The notes under the pieces: generated by a model
What the model was told of the DNA's origin: nothing
The model's input: only the letters and a program-made list of their open reading frames with translations
The model's database searches: none
Made by a program: the position numbers and the translations under genes
Shown here: positions 1 through 11,553 of the stretch, piece by piece
Layout: the number at the start of each line of letters is the position of its first letter
Numbering within the stretch: the first letter of the stretch is position 1
DNA from: Hydractinia symbiolongicarpus
Lineage: Eukaryota > Cnidaria > Hydrozoa > Anthoathecata > Hydractiniidae
Assembly: GCF_029227915.1 (NCBI RefSeq)
Contig: NC_079879.1
Coordinates: forward strand, 28,464,501 to 28,528,500
Direction: 5' to 3'
Length of the DNA: 64,000 nt

Positions 1-2296
1 ACAGCGTCCAGTATAATTGCTGAGCTTCACCAATCATCTCAAGTTAAGAAGAACGTTATTTCTTGGAGTCCAGTTGTCTCATTTATGGTATTTAGATGTC
101 ACAGTCTAAAATCAGTTCAATTAAGTCCCACAGGCAGTTGTTTCACGGTTAATAACGAATCAACCTAGTAATATCAGAAACATATCGCAAAATACATGTT
201 GGTACGACAATGTGACGCAATTGTTGCAGTTAATACGGGCTGACACCGTTAGAAAGTCAATGAAGTGTAGTTTTTGAAACTATGTCTATTTCTTCAGCGC
301 GTGCTAACTGCAAGGATTGGTCCCACAGTAAAAAACGACTTATTTATCTAGATTTTTAAATAAAGCGCTACCGCAGTGCCTAGTTTATTTGCTGAGTTCC
401 AGCAATAATGTCAAATTAAGAAGAATGTTATTTCTTGGAGTCCAGTTGTCTAATTTATGGCATTTATAAGGTCGAAGTCTAAAATCAGCTCAATTAAGTC
501 CCACAGTCAATCGTTTCTCAGTTAAATGCGACGCAACTTAGCAATATCAGAAACATATCGCTAAATACATGTTGGTACGAATATGTGACGCCACCGTTGT
601 ATCTCAAGCGGGCTGATACCGTTAGAAAATCAACGAAATGTAATTTTTGAATCTGTCTCTATTTTTTCAGCGCGGGCAAGCGGTTAGGATTGGTCCCACA
701 GTACAAAATGGCTTATTTATCTAAGTTTTTGAATAAAGCACTACCACAGAGCCCAGTATAATTGCTGAGCTTCACCAATCATTTCAAGTTAAGAAGAACG
801 TTATTTCTTGGAGTCCAGTTGTCTCATTGATGGTATTTATAAGGTCAAAGTCGAAAATCAGTTCAATAAATTACCACAGTCAATCGTTTCACTGTTAAAG
901 GCGATGCAACCTAGTAATATCAGAGGAATAATGCTAAATACATGTTGGTACGAATATGTGACGCAACCGTTGTAACTCAAATGGACTGATACCGTTAGAA
1001 AGTCAATGAAGTGTAGTTTTTGAAACTGTCTCTATTTCTTAAGCGCGCCCTAACGGCTATGATTTGTCCCATAGTAAAAATGGATTTTTTATCTACATTT
1101 TTAAATAAAGCTCTACCACAGCGCTCAGTTTCATCGCTGAGTTCCAGCAATCATGGCAAACTAAGAAAAATATTATTTCTTGGAGTCCAATTTTCTCAAT
1201 TATCACATTTATAAAGTCAAAGTCAAAAATCAGTTCAATTAAGGCCCACAGTCAGTCGTTTTACTGTTAATAGCGAAACAACCTAGTAATATCAGAAACA
1301 TTTCGCTAAATACATATTGGTACGACAATTTGACGCAGTTGTTGCAGTTAATACGGACTAATGCCGTTAGAAAGTCAATGAAATATAGTTTTTGAAACTG
1401 TCTCTATTTCTTCAGCGCGTGCTAACGGCTAGGATTGGTCTCACAGTAAAAAATGACTTATTTATCTAGATTTTTAAATAAAGCGCTACCACAGCGCCTA
1501 GTTTATTCGCTAAAATCCAGCAATAATTTCAAATTAAGAAGATATTATTTCTTGGAGTCCAATTGTCTCATTATAACATTTAAAAGGTCAAAGTCTAAAA
1601 TCAGTTCAATTAAGTGCCACAGTCAATCGTTTTACAGTTAAAAGCGACGCAACCTAGCAATATCAGAAACATATCGCTAAATACATGTTGGTACGAAAAT
1701 GTGACGCGATCGTTGTATCTCAAACGGGCTGATACCGTTAGAAAATCAACGAAATGTAGTTTTTGAAACTGTCTCTATTTTTTCAGCGCGGGCAAGCGGT
1801 TAGGATTGGTCCCACAGTACAAAATGGCTTATTTATCTAAGTTTTTGAATAAAGCACTACCACAGCGTCCAGTATAATTGCTGAGCTTCACCAATCATCT
1901 CAAGTTAAGAAGAACGTTATTTCTTGGAGTCCAGTTGTCTCATTTATGGTATTTAGATGTCACAGTCTAAAATCAGTTCAATTAAGTCCCACAGGCAGTT
2001 GTTTCACGGTTAATAACGAATCAACCTAGTAATATCAGAAACATATCGCAAAATACATGTTGGTACGACAATGTGACGCAATTGTTGCAGTTAATACGGG
2101 CTGACACCGTTAGAAAGTCAATGAAGTGTAGTTTTTGAAACTATGTCTATTTCTTCAGCGCGTGCTAACTGCAAGGATTGGTCCCACAGTAAAAAATGAC
2201 TTATTTATCTAGATTTTTAAATAAAGCGCTACCGCAGTGCCTAGTTTATTTGCTGAGTTCCAGCAATAATGTCAAATTAAGAAGAATGTTATTTCT
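1..2296 (+). repeat. 5-monomer higher-order repeat, 1861-bp period
   Basis: Bases 1 to about 435 recur almost unchanged at 1862 to about 2296, an offset of 1861 bp or five monomers. The shared segment carries diagnostic variants such as gctaactgcaagg, which other monomers nearby lack. Similarity breaks near 436 versus 2297, where one copy continues with a gagtccagttg-type monomer and the other with a cattataacat-type monomer. The window start truncates the left copy, so the full extent of this HOR cannot be seen. Confidence 0.85.
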
Positions 2297-4091
2297 TGCA
2301 GTCCAATTGTCTCATTATAACATTTAAAAGGTCAAAGTCCAAAATCAGTTCAATTAAGTCCCACAGTCAATCGTTTCACTGTTAAAAACGATGCAACCTA
2401 GTAACATCAGAAGAATAATGCTAAATACATGTTGGTACGAATATGTGCCGCAATCGTTGTAATTCATACGAACTGATACCGTTTGAAAGTCAATGAAATG
2501 TACATCTTTAAACTGTCTCTATTTCTTCAGCGCGCGCTCAAGGCTAGGATTGGTCCCGCAGTAAAAAATGACTTATTTATCTACATTTTTAAATAGAGCG
2601 GTACCAGAGCGCCCAGTGTAATCGATAAGTTGCAGCAATCATGTCAAAATAAGAAAAATGTTATTTCTTGGAGTCCAACTGTCTCATTATAACATTTATA
2701 ATGTCACAGTCGAAAATCAGTTCAATAAAGTACCACATTCAAATTTTTCACTGTTAAAAGCGATGAAACCTAGTAATATCAGAAAAAAATCGCTAAATGC
2801 ATGTTGGTACAAATATGTGACGCAACCGTTGTAACTCAAATGGACTGATACCGTTAGAAAGTCAATGAAGTGTAGTTTTTGAAACTGTCTCTATTTCTTA
2901 AGCGCGCCCTAACGGCTATGATTTGTCCCATAGTAAAAATGAATTTTTTATCTACATTTTTAAATAAAGCTCTACCACAGCGCCCTGTTTAATCGCTGAG
3001 TGCCAGCAATCATGTCAAATTAAGAAAAATATTATTTCTTGGAGTCCAATTTGCTCATTATAACATTTACAATGTCAGAGTCCAAAATCAGTTCAATAAA
3101 GTCCCACAGTCAATTGTTTTACTGTTAAAAGCGATGAAAACTAGTGAGATCAGAAAAAAATCGCAAAATGCGTGTTGGTACGAATATGTGACGCAATCGT
3201 TGTAATTCATAAGGACTGATACTGTTAGAAAGTCAATGAAATATAGTTTTTGAAACTGTCTCTATTTCTTCAGCGCGCGCTAACGGCTAGGATTGGTCCC
3301 ATAGTAAAAATTGAATTTTTTATCTACATTTTTAAGTAAAGCGCTACCACAGCGCCTAGTTTATTCGCTGAGTTCCAGCAATAATGTCAAATTAGGAAAA
3401 ATGTTTTTTCTTGGAGTCCAATTTTCACATTTATAACATTTCCAAGGTCAAAGTTCAAAATTAGTTCAATTAAGCCCCACAGTCAATCGTTTCACTGTTA
3501 AAAGCGATGCAACCTAGTAATATCAGAATTATATTGCTAAGTACATGTTGGCACGAACATGTGCGCAACCGTTGTAATTCATACGGACTGATACCGTTGG
3601 AAAGTCAATGAAATATAGTTGTGGAAACAGTCTCTATTTCTTCAGAGCGTGCTAACGGCTAGAATTGGTCCCACAGTAAAAATGAATTTTTTATCTACAT
3701 TTTAAATAAAGCTCTACCACAGCGCCCAGTTTAATCGCTGAGTTCCAGCAATGATATCAAATTAAGAAAAATATTATTTCTTGGAGTCCAATTGTCTCAT
3801 TTATAACATTTATAAAGTCAAAGTCCAAAATCAGTTCAATTAAGTCCCACAGTCAATCGTTTCACTGTTAAAAGCGATGCAACCGAGTAATATCTGAAGA
3901 ATATTGCTAAATACATGTTGGTACGAATATGTGACGCAACCGTTGTAACTCAAACGGACTGATAGCGTTAGAGAGTCCATGAAATGTAGTTCTTTAAACT
4001 GTCTCTATTTCTTCAGCGCGCGCTCACGGCTAGGATTGGTCCCGCAGTAAAAAATGACTTATTTATCTACATTTTTAAATAGAGCGGTACC

Positions 4092-6531
4092 ACAGCGCCT
4101 AGTTTATTCGCTGAGTTCCAGCAATAATATCAAATTAAGGAAAATGTTTTTTCTTGGAGTCCAATTTTCACATTTATAACATTTCCAAGGTCAAAGTATA
4201 AAATTAGTTCAATTAAGTCCCACAGTCAATCGTTTCATTGTTAAAAGCGATGCAACCTAGTAATATCAGAATAATATTGCTAAGTACATGTTGGTACGAA
4301 CATGTGCGCAACCGTTGTAATTCATACGGACTGATACCGTTGGAAAGTCAATGAAATATAGTTGTGGAAACTGTCTCTATTTCTTCAGAGCGTGCTAACG
4401 GCTACAATTGGTCCCACAGTAAAAATGAATTTTTTATCTACATTTTCAAATAAAGCTCTACCACAGCGCCCAGTTTAAGCGCTGAGTTTCAGCAATGATA
4501 TCAAATTAAGAAAAATATTATTTCTTGGAGTCCAATTGTCTCATTTATAACATTTATAAAGTCAAAGTCCAAAATCAGTTCAATTAAGTCCCACAGTCAA
4601 TCGTTTCCCTGTTAAAAGCGATGCAACCTAGTAATATCTGAAGCATATTGCTAAATACATGTTGGTACGAATATGTGACGCAACCGTTGTAACTCAAACG
4701 GACTGATAGCGTTAGAGTTTCCATGAAATGTAGTTCTTTAAACTGTCTCTATTTCTTCAGCGCGCGCTCACAGCTAGGATTGGTCCGGCAGTAAAAAATG
4801 ACTTATTTATCTACATTTTTAAATAGAGCGGTACCAGAGTGCCCAGTGTATTAGATAAGTTGCAGCAATGATGTCAAAATAAGAAGAATGTTATTTCTTG
4901 GAGTCCAATTTGCTCATTATAACATTTATAATTTCACAGTCCAAAATCAGTTCAATAAAGTCCCACAGTCAATTGTTTCACTGTTAAAAGCGATGAAACC
5001 TAGTAATATCAGAAAAAATTCGCAAAATGCGTGTTGGTACGAATATGTGACGCAATCGTTGTAATTCATAAGGACTGATACTGTTAGAAAGTCAATGAAA
5101 TATAGTTTTTGAAACTGTCTCTATTTCTTGAGCGCGCACTAACGGCTAGGATTGGTCCCATAGTAAAAAATGAATTTGTTATCCACATTTTTAAGTAAAG
5201 CGCTACCACAGCGCCTAGTTTATTCGCTGAGTTCCAGCAATAATGTCAAATTAAGGAAAATGTTAATTCTTGGAGTCCAATTTTCACATTTATAACATTT
5301 CCAAGGTCAAAGTCCAAAATCAGTTCAATTAAGTCCCACAGACAATCGTTTCACTGTTAAAAGCGATGCAACCTAGTAATATCAGAATAATATTGCTAAG
5401 TACATGTTGGTACGAACATGTGCGCAACCGTTGTAATTCATACGGACTGATACCGTTGGAAAGTCAATGAAATATAGTTGTGGAAACTGTCTCTATTTTT
5501 TCAGAGCGTGCTAACGGCTACAATTGGTCCCGCAGTAAAAATGAATTTTTTATCTACATTTTTTAATAAAGCTCTACCACAGCGCCCAGTTTAATCGCTG
5601 AGTTCCAGCAATGATATCAAATTAAGAAAAATATTATTTCTTGGAGTCCAATTGTCTCATTTATAACATTTATAAAGTCAAAGTCCAAAATCAGTTCAAT
5701 TAAGTCCCACAGTCAATCGTTTCCCTGTTAAAAGCGATGCAACCTAGTAATATCTGAAGCATATTGCTAAATACATGTTGGTACGAATATGTGACGCAAC
5801 CGTTGTAACTCAAACGGACTGATAGCGTTAGAGTTTCCATGAAATGTAATTCTTTAAACTGTCTCTATTTCTTCAGCGCGCGCTCACGGCTAGGATTGGT
5901 CCGGCAGTAAAAAATGACTTATTTATCTACATTTTTAAATAGAGCGGTACCAGAGTGCCCAGTGTATTCGATAAGTTGCAGCAATGATGTCAAAATAAGA
6001 AGAATGTTATTTCTTGGAGTTTAATTTGCTCATTATAACATTTATAATTTCACAGTCCAAAATCAGTTCAATAAAGTCCCACAGTCAATTGTTTCACTGT
6101 TAAAAGCGATGAAACCTAGTAATATCAGAAAAAATTCGCAAAATGCGTGTTGGTACGAATATGTGACGCAATCGTTGTAATTCATAAGGAGAAAGTCAAT
6201 GAAATATAGTTTTTGAAACTGTCTCTATTTCTTGAGCGCGCACTAACGGCTAGGATTGGTCCCATAGTAAAAAATGAATTTGTTATCTACATTTTTAAGT
6301 AAAGCGCTACCACAGCGCCTAGTTTATTCGCTGAGTTCCAGCAATAATGTCAAATTAAGGAAAATGTTATTTCTTGGAGTCCAATTTTCACATTTATAAC
6401 ATTTCCAAGGTCAAAGTCCAAAATCAGTTCAATTAAGTCCCACAGACAATCGTTTCACTGTTAAAAGCGATGCAACCTAGTAATATCAGAATAATATTGC
6501 TAAGTACATGTTGGTACGAACATGTGCGCAA
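4092..6531 (+). repeat. 3-monomer higher-order repeat, about 1116-bp period
   Basis: The variant tctgaagcat occurs at 4637 and 5753, 1116 bp apart. The unusual type with aaggaaaatgt followed by ttttcacatttataac recurs near 4140, 5255 and 6355. The last interval is about 13 bp shorter because of a small deletion near 6190. A related pair near 3390 and 4140 is two monomers apart, so the three-monomer block was probably built from a dimer that gained a unit. The repeat ends where the array inverts. Confidence 0.82.
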
Positions 6532-6541
6532 GTAGGACTTT
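6521..6541. other. Inversion junction 1 in satellite A
   Basis: Forward monomers normally continue catgtgcgcaaccgttg. Here the sequence switches after 6531 to gtaggactttattgaactg, the reverse complement of a caataaagtcctac-type monomer. Overlap between the two sides is at most about one base. The two arms are offset within the monomer, so this is not a perfect palindrome. Confidence 0.9.
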
Positions 6542-9500
6542 ATTGAACTGATTTTGGACTGTGACTTTATAAATGTTATAATGAGACAATTGGACTCCAA
6601 AAAATAACATTTTTCTTAGTTTGACATGATTGCTGGAACTCAGCGATTACACTGGGCGCTCTGGTAGCGTTTTATTTGAAAATGTAGATAAATAAGTCGC
6701 TTTTTCTGCGGGACCACTCCTAGCCGTTAGCGCGCGCTGAAAAAGTAGAGACAGTTTCAAAAACTACATTTCATGGACTCTCTCACGGTATCAGTCCGTT
6801 TGAGTTACAACGGTTGCGTCACATGTTCGTACCAACATGTATTTAGCAATATTCTTCTCATATTACAAGGTTGCATCGCTATTAACAGTGAAAAGACTGA
6901 CTGTGGGCCTTAATTGAACTGATTTTAGACTTTGACCTTATAAATGCCATAAATGAGACAACTGGACTCCAAGAAATAACGTTCTTCTTAACTTGAAATG
7001 ATTGCTGAAGCTCAGCAATTATACTGGGCGCCGTGGTAGCACTTTATTTAAAAATGCAGATAAATAAGTCATTTTTTACTGCGGGACCAATCCTAGCCGT
7101 TAGCACGCGCTGAAGAAATAGAGACAGTCTCAAGAACTACATTTCATGGACTCTCTAACCGTACCAGTCCGTTTGAGTTACAACGGTTGTGTCACATATT
7201 CGTACCAACATATATTTAGCGATATTTTTTTGATAATACTAGGTTGCATCGCTATTAACAGTGAAAAGACTGACTGTGGGCCTAAATTGAACTGATTTTA
7301 GACTTTGACCTTATAAATGTGATATATGAGACAGTTGGACTCCAAGAAATAACATTCTTCTTAATTTGACATGATTGCTGGAGCTAAGCAATTACACTGG
7401 GCGCTCTGGTAGCGCTTTATTTAAAAATGTCGATATATAAGCCATTTTTTTCTGTGGGACCAATCCTAGCCGTTAGCACGCGCTGAAGAAATAGAGACAG
7501 TTTCAAAAACTATATTTCATTAACTTTCTAACGGCATCAGTTCGTATGAACTACAACGATTGTGTCACATATTCGTACCATCATGTATTTAGCGATATGT
7601 TTCTGGCATTACTAGGTTGCGTCGCTTTTAACTGTGAAACGATTGACTGTGGGACTTAATTGAACTGATTTTAGACTTTGACGTTTAAAATGTTATAATG
7701 AGAGAATTGGACTTCAAGAAATAACATTCTTCTTAATTTGACATGATTTCCGGAACTAAGCGATTACACTGGACGCTCTGGTAGCGCTTTATTTGAAAAT
7801 GTAGATAAATAAGTCATTTTTTGCTGCGGGACCAATTTTAGCCGTTAGCGCGAGCTGAAGAAATAGGGACAGTTTTAAGAACTACATTTCATGGACTCTC
7901 TCACGGTATCAATCGGTTTGAGTTACAACGGTTACGTCACATGTTCGTACCAACATGCACTTAGCAATATTCTTCTGATATTACTAGGTTGCATCGCTTT
8001 TAACAGTGAAACTATTGACTGTGGGACTTAATTGAACTGACTTTAGACTTTGACCTTATAAATGCCATAAATGATACAACTGGACACCAAGAAATAACGT
8101 TCTTCTTAACTTGAAATGATTGCTGAAGCTCAGCAATTATACTGGGCGCTGTGGTGGTGATTTATTCAAAAACGTAGATAAGTAAGCCATTTTGTACTGT
8201 GGACCAATCCTAACCGTTTGCGCGCGCTGAAAAAATAGAGACAGTTTCAAAAACAGCATTTCGTCGACTTTCTAACGGTATCAGTCCGTATGAAGTGCAA
8301 CAATTGCGTCACATATTCGTACCAACATGTATTTAGCGATATGTTTCTGATGTTACTAGGTTGCGTCGCTTTTAACTGTGAAACGACTGACTGTGGGATT
8401 TAATTGAACTGATTTTAGACTTTGAACTTATAAATGTCATAAATGAGATAACTGGACTCCAAGAAAAAACGTTCTTCTTAATTTGAAATGATTGCTGGAA
8501 CTCAGCAATTATACTGAGCGCTGTGGTAGTGCTTAATTCAATAATTTTGATAAAAAAGTCATTTTGTACTGTGGGACCAATCCTAACCGTTAGCGCGCGC
8601 TGAAGGAATAGAGACAGTTTCAAAAACTACATTTCATTAACTTTCTATCGGCATTAGCCCGGTTGAGTTACAACAGTAGCGTCACACATTCGTACCAACA
8701 TGTATTTAGCGATATGTTTCTGATGTTACTAGGTTGCGTCGCTTTTAACTGTGAAACGACTGACTGTGGGACTTAATTGAACTGATTTTAGACTTTTACC
8801 TTATAAATGTGATAAATGAGACAATTGGACTCCAAGAAATAACATTCTTCTTAATTTGAAATGATTGCTGGAACTCAGCAATTATACTGAGCGCTGTGGT
8901 AGTGCTTTATTCAAAAATTTAGATAAATATGTTATTTTGTACTGTGAGACCAATCCTAACCGTTAGCGCGCGCTGAAGAAATAGAGACAGTTTCCAAAAC
9001 TGCATTTCATTGACTTTCAATCGGCATCCGCCCGTTTGAGTTACAACGATTGCGTCACACATTCGTACCAACATGTATTTAGCGATATGTTTCTGATATT
9101 ACTAGGTTGCATCGCTATTAACAGTGAAAAGACTGACTGTGGGCCTTAGTTGAACTGATTATAGACTTTGACTTTATAAATGTGATAAATGAGATAATTG
9201 GACTCCAAGAAATAACATTCTCCTCAATTTGACATGATTACTGGAGCTAAGCAATTACATTGGGCGCTCTGGTAGCGCTTTATTTAAAAATGTCGATAAA
9301 TAAGTCATTTTTTACTGTGGGACCAATCCTAGCCGTTAGCACGTGCTCAAGAAATAGAGACAGTTTCAAAAACTATATTTCATTGACTTTCCAACGGTAT
9401 CAGTCCGTATGAACTACAACGATTGCGTCACATGTTCGTACCATCATGTATTTTGCGATATGTTTCTAATATTACTAGGTTGCATTGTTTTTAACAGTGA

Positions 9501-10785
9501 AACGATTGACTGTGGGACTTAATTGAACTGATTTTGGACTTTGACCTTATAAATGTTATAAAAGAGACAATTGGACTCCAAGACATACCATTATTCTTAA
9601 TTTGACATCATTGCTGGAACTCAGCGATTAAACTGGGCGCTGTGGTAGCGCTTTATTTAAAAATATAGATAAAAAATTCATTCTTTACTGTGGGACCAAT
9701 CCTAGCCGTTAGCACGCGCTGAAGAAATAGAGACACTTTCAAAAGCTATATTTCATTTACTTTCCAACGGTATCAGTCCGTATGAATTACAACGATTACG
9801 TCACACATTAGTACCAACATGTACTTAGCAATATTCTTCTGATATTGCTAGGTTACATCGCTTTTAACAGTGAAACGATTGACTGTAGGACTTAATTGAA
9901 CTGATTTTAGACTTTGACCTTATAAATGCAATAAATAAGACAACTGGACTCCAAGAAATAACGTTCTTTTTCACTTGAAATGATTGCTGAAGCTGAGCCA
10001 TTATACTGGGCGCTGTGGTAGTGATTTATTCTAAAACGTAGATAAAGAAGCGATTTTGTACTGTGGGACCAATCCTAACCGTTTGCGCGCGCTGCGAAAA
10101 TAGAGACAGTTTCAAAAACTGCATTTCGTTGACTTTCTAACGATATCAGTCCGTATGAACTGCAACGATTGCGTCACATATTCGTACCAACATGTATTTA
10201 GCGGTATGTTTCTGATATTGCTAGGTTGATTCGCTATTACCAGTAAAACGACTGACTGTGGGCCTTAATTGAACTGATTTTAGACTTTGACCTTATAAAT
10301 TTGATAAATGAGACAGTTGGACTCCAAGAAATAACATTCTTCTTAATTTGACCTGATTGCTGGAATTCAGCGATTACACTGAGCGCTGTGGTAGTGCTTT
10401 ATTCAAAAAGTTAGATAAATAAGTCATTTTGTACTGTGGGACCAATCCTAACCGTTAGCGCGCGCTGAAGAAAGAGAGACAGTTTCCAAAATTACATTTT
10501 CTTAACCTTCTATCGGTATCAGGCCGTTTAAGTTACAACGGTTGCGTGACACATTCGTACCAACATGTATTTAGCGATATGTTTCTGATATTACTATGCT
10601 TCATCGCTTTTAACAGTGAAACAATTGACTGTAAGACTTTATTGAACTGATTTTGGACTGTGACATTATAAAAGTTACAATGAGACAATTGGACTCCAAG
10701 ATATAACATTCTTCTTAATTTGACATGATTGCTAGAACTAAGCGATTACACAGGGCGCTCTGGTAGCGCTTTATTTAAAAATGTA
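6532..10785 (-). repeat. Satellite A array, inverted block
   Basis: All satellite A landmarks appear here as reverse complements: gaactgattttagac, gagacaattggactccaag, ggtagcgctttattt and cgcgctgaagaaatagag. The block is about 4254 bp, or about 11.4 monomers, all read on the minus strand. Monomer types resemble those of the left block and of the 11-17 kb region. Neither end coincides with a monomer boundary. The left junction joins a forward monomer cut at catgtgcgca to an inverted monomer starting at gtaggactttattg. The right junction is annotated separately. No gene or transposon end is visible at either junction. Confidence 0.97.
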
Positions 10786-10803
10786 CGCTTCTTTATCTAC
10801 GTT
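10786..10803 (+). other. Inversion junction 2 with 18-bp oppositely oriented patch
   Basis: The inverted array ends at 10785 (tttaaaaatgta). The next 18 bases, cgcttctttatctacgtt, are the exact reverse complement of 10035-10052 inside the inverted block. The forward array then resumes with caattaaggcccacag; gtt is shared by both sides, so a 3-base microhomology is possible. An alternative reading is an 18-base scrap of a forward monomer followed by a deletion. Either way, a short patch bounded by microhomology suggests template switching rather than simple crossover. Confidence 0.85.
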
Positions 10804-11553
10804 CAATTAAGGCCCACAGTGAAACGTTTCACTGTTAAAAGCGATGCAACCTAGTAATATCAGAAGAATATTGCTAAGTACATGTTGGTACGAACATGTG
10901 ACGCAACCCTTGTAAATCAAACGGACTGATACCGTGAGAGAGTCCATGAAATGTAGTTCTTGAAACTGTCTCTATTTCTTCAGCGCGCGCTAACGGCTAG
11001 GATTGGTCCCGCAGTAAAAAATTACTTATTTATCTACATTTTCAAATAAAGCGCTACCAGAGCGCCCAGTGTAATCGGTTAGTTCCGGCAATCATGTCAA
11101 ATTAAGAAGAATGTTATTTCTTGGAGTCCAATTGTCTCATTATAACATTTTAAACGTCAAAGTCTAAAATCAGTTCAATTAAGTCCCACAGTCAATCGTT
11201 TCACAGTTAAAAGCGAAGCAACCTAGTAATGTCAGAAACATATCGCTAAATACATGATGGTACGAATATTTGACGCAGCCGTTTTAACTTAAACGGACTG
11301 ATAGCGTTAGAGAGTCCATGAACTGTAGTTCTTGAAACTGTCTCTATTTCTTCAGCGCGCGCTAACGGCTAGGATTGGTCCCATAATAAAAAATGAATTT
11401 TTTATCTACATTTTTAATAAAGCCCTACCACAGTTCCCAGTTTAATCGCTGAGTTCCAGCAATCATGTCAAACTAAGAAAAATGTTAATTTTTGGAGTCC
11501 AATTGTCTCATTATAACATTTATAAAGTCACAGTCCAAAATCAGTTCAATGAA

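Larger units (their letters stand above)
1..6531 (+). repeat. Satellite A array, left forward block (about 372-bp monomers)
   Basis: This block holds about 17.5 head-to-tail monomers of about 372 bp. Landmarks recur in fixed order in each unit: attggtcccacag, then a stem-like gcgct/agcgc pair, then cttggagtccaattgtctca, then cagttcaattaag, then a gtac-centred dyad, then ctgtctctatttcttcagcg. Spacing between successive copies of one landmark is about 370-375 bp. Monomers differ by point changes and small indels; for example 13 bases are missing near 6190 compared with the paralogous site near 5070. The left edge is the window edge, so the array continues outward. The right edge is an abrupt orientation switch. 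No open frame is longer than about 64 codons. Satellite identity is certain; the family name and host are unknown. Confidence 0.97.

Noticed and set aside
6400-6660. A perfect palindrome at the first inversion junction.
   Set aside because: The arms are offset within the monomer: the forward side stops after the GTAC dyad and the inverted side starts at the caataaagtcc region. They pair only as diverged family members.
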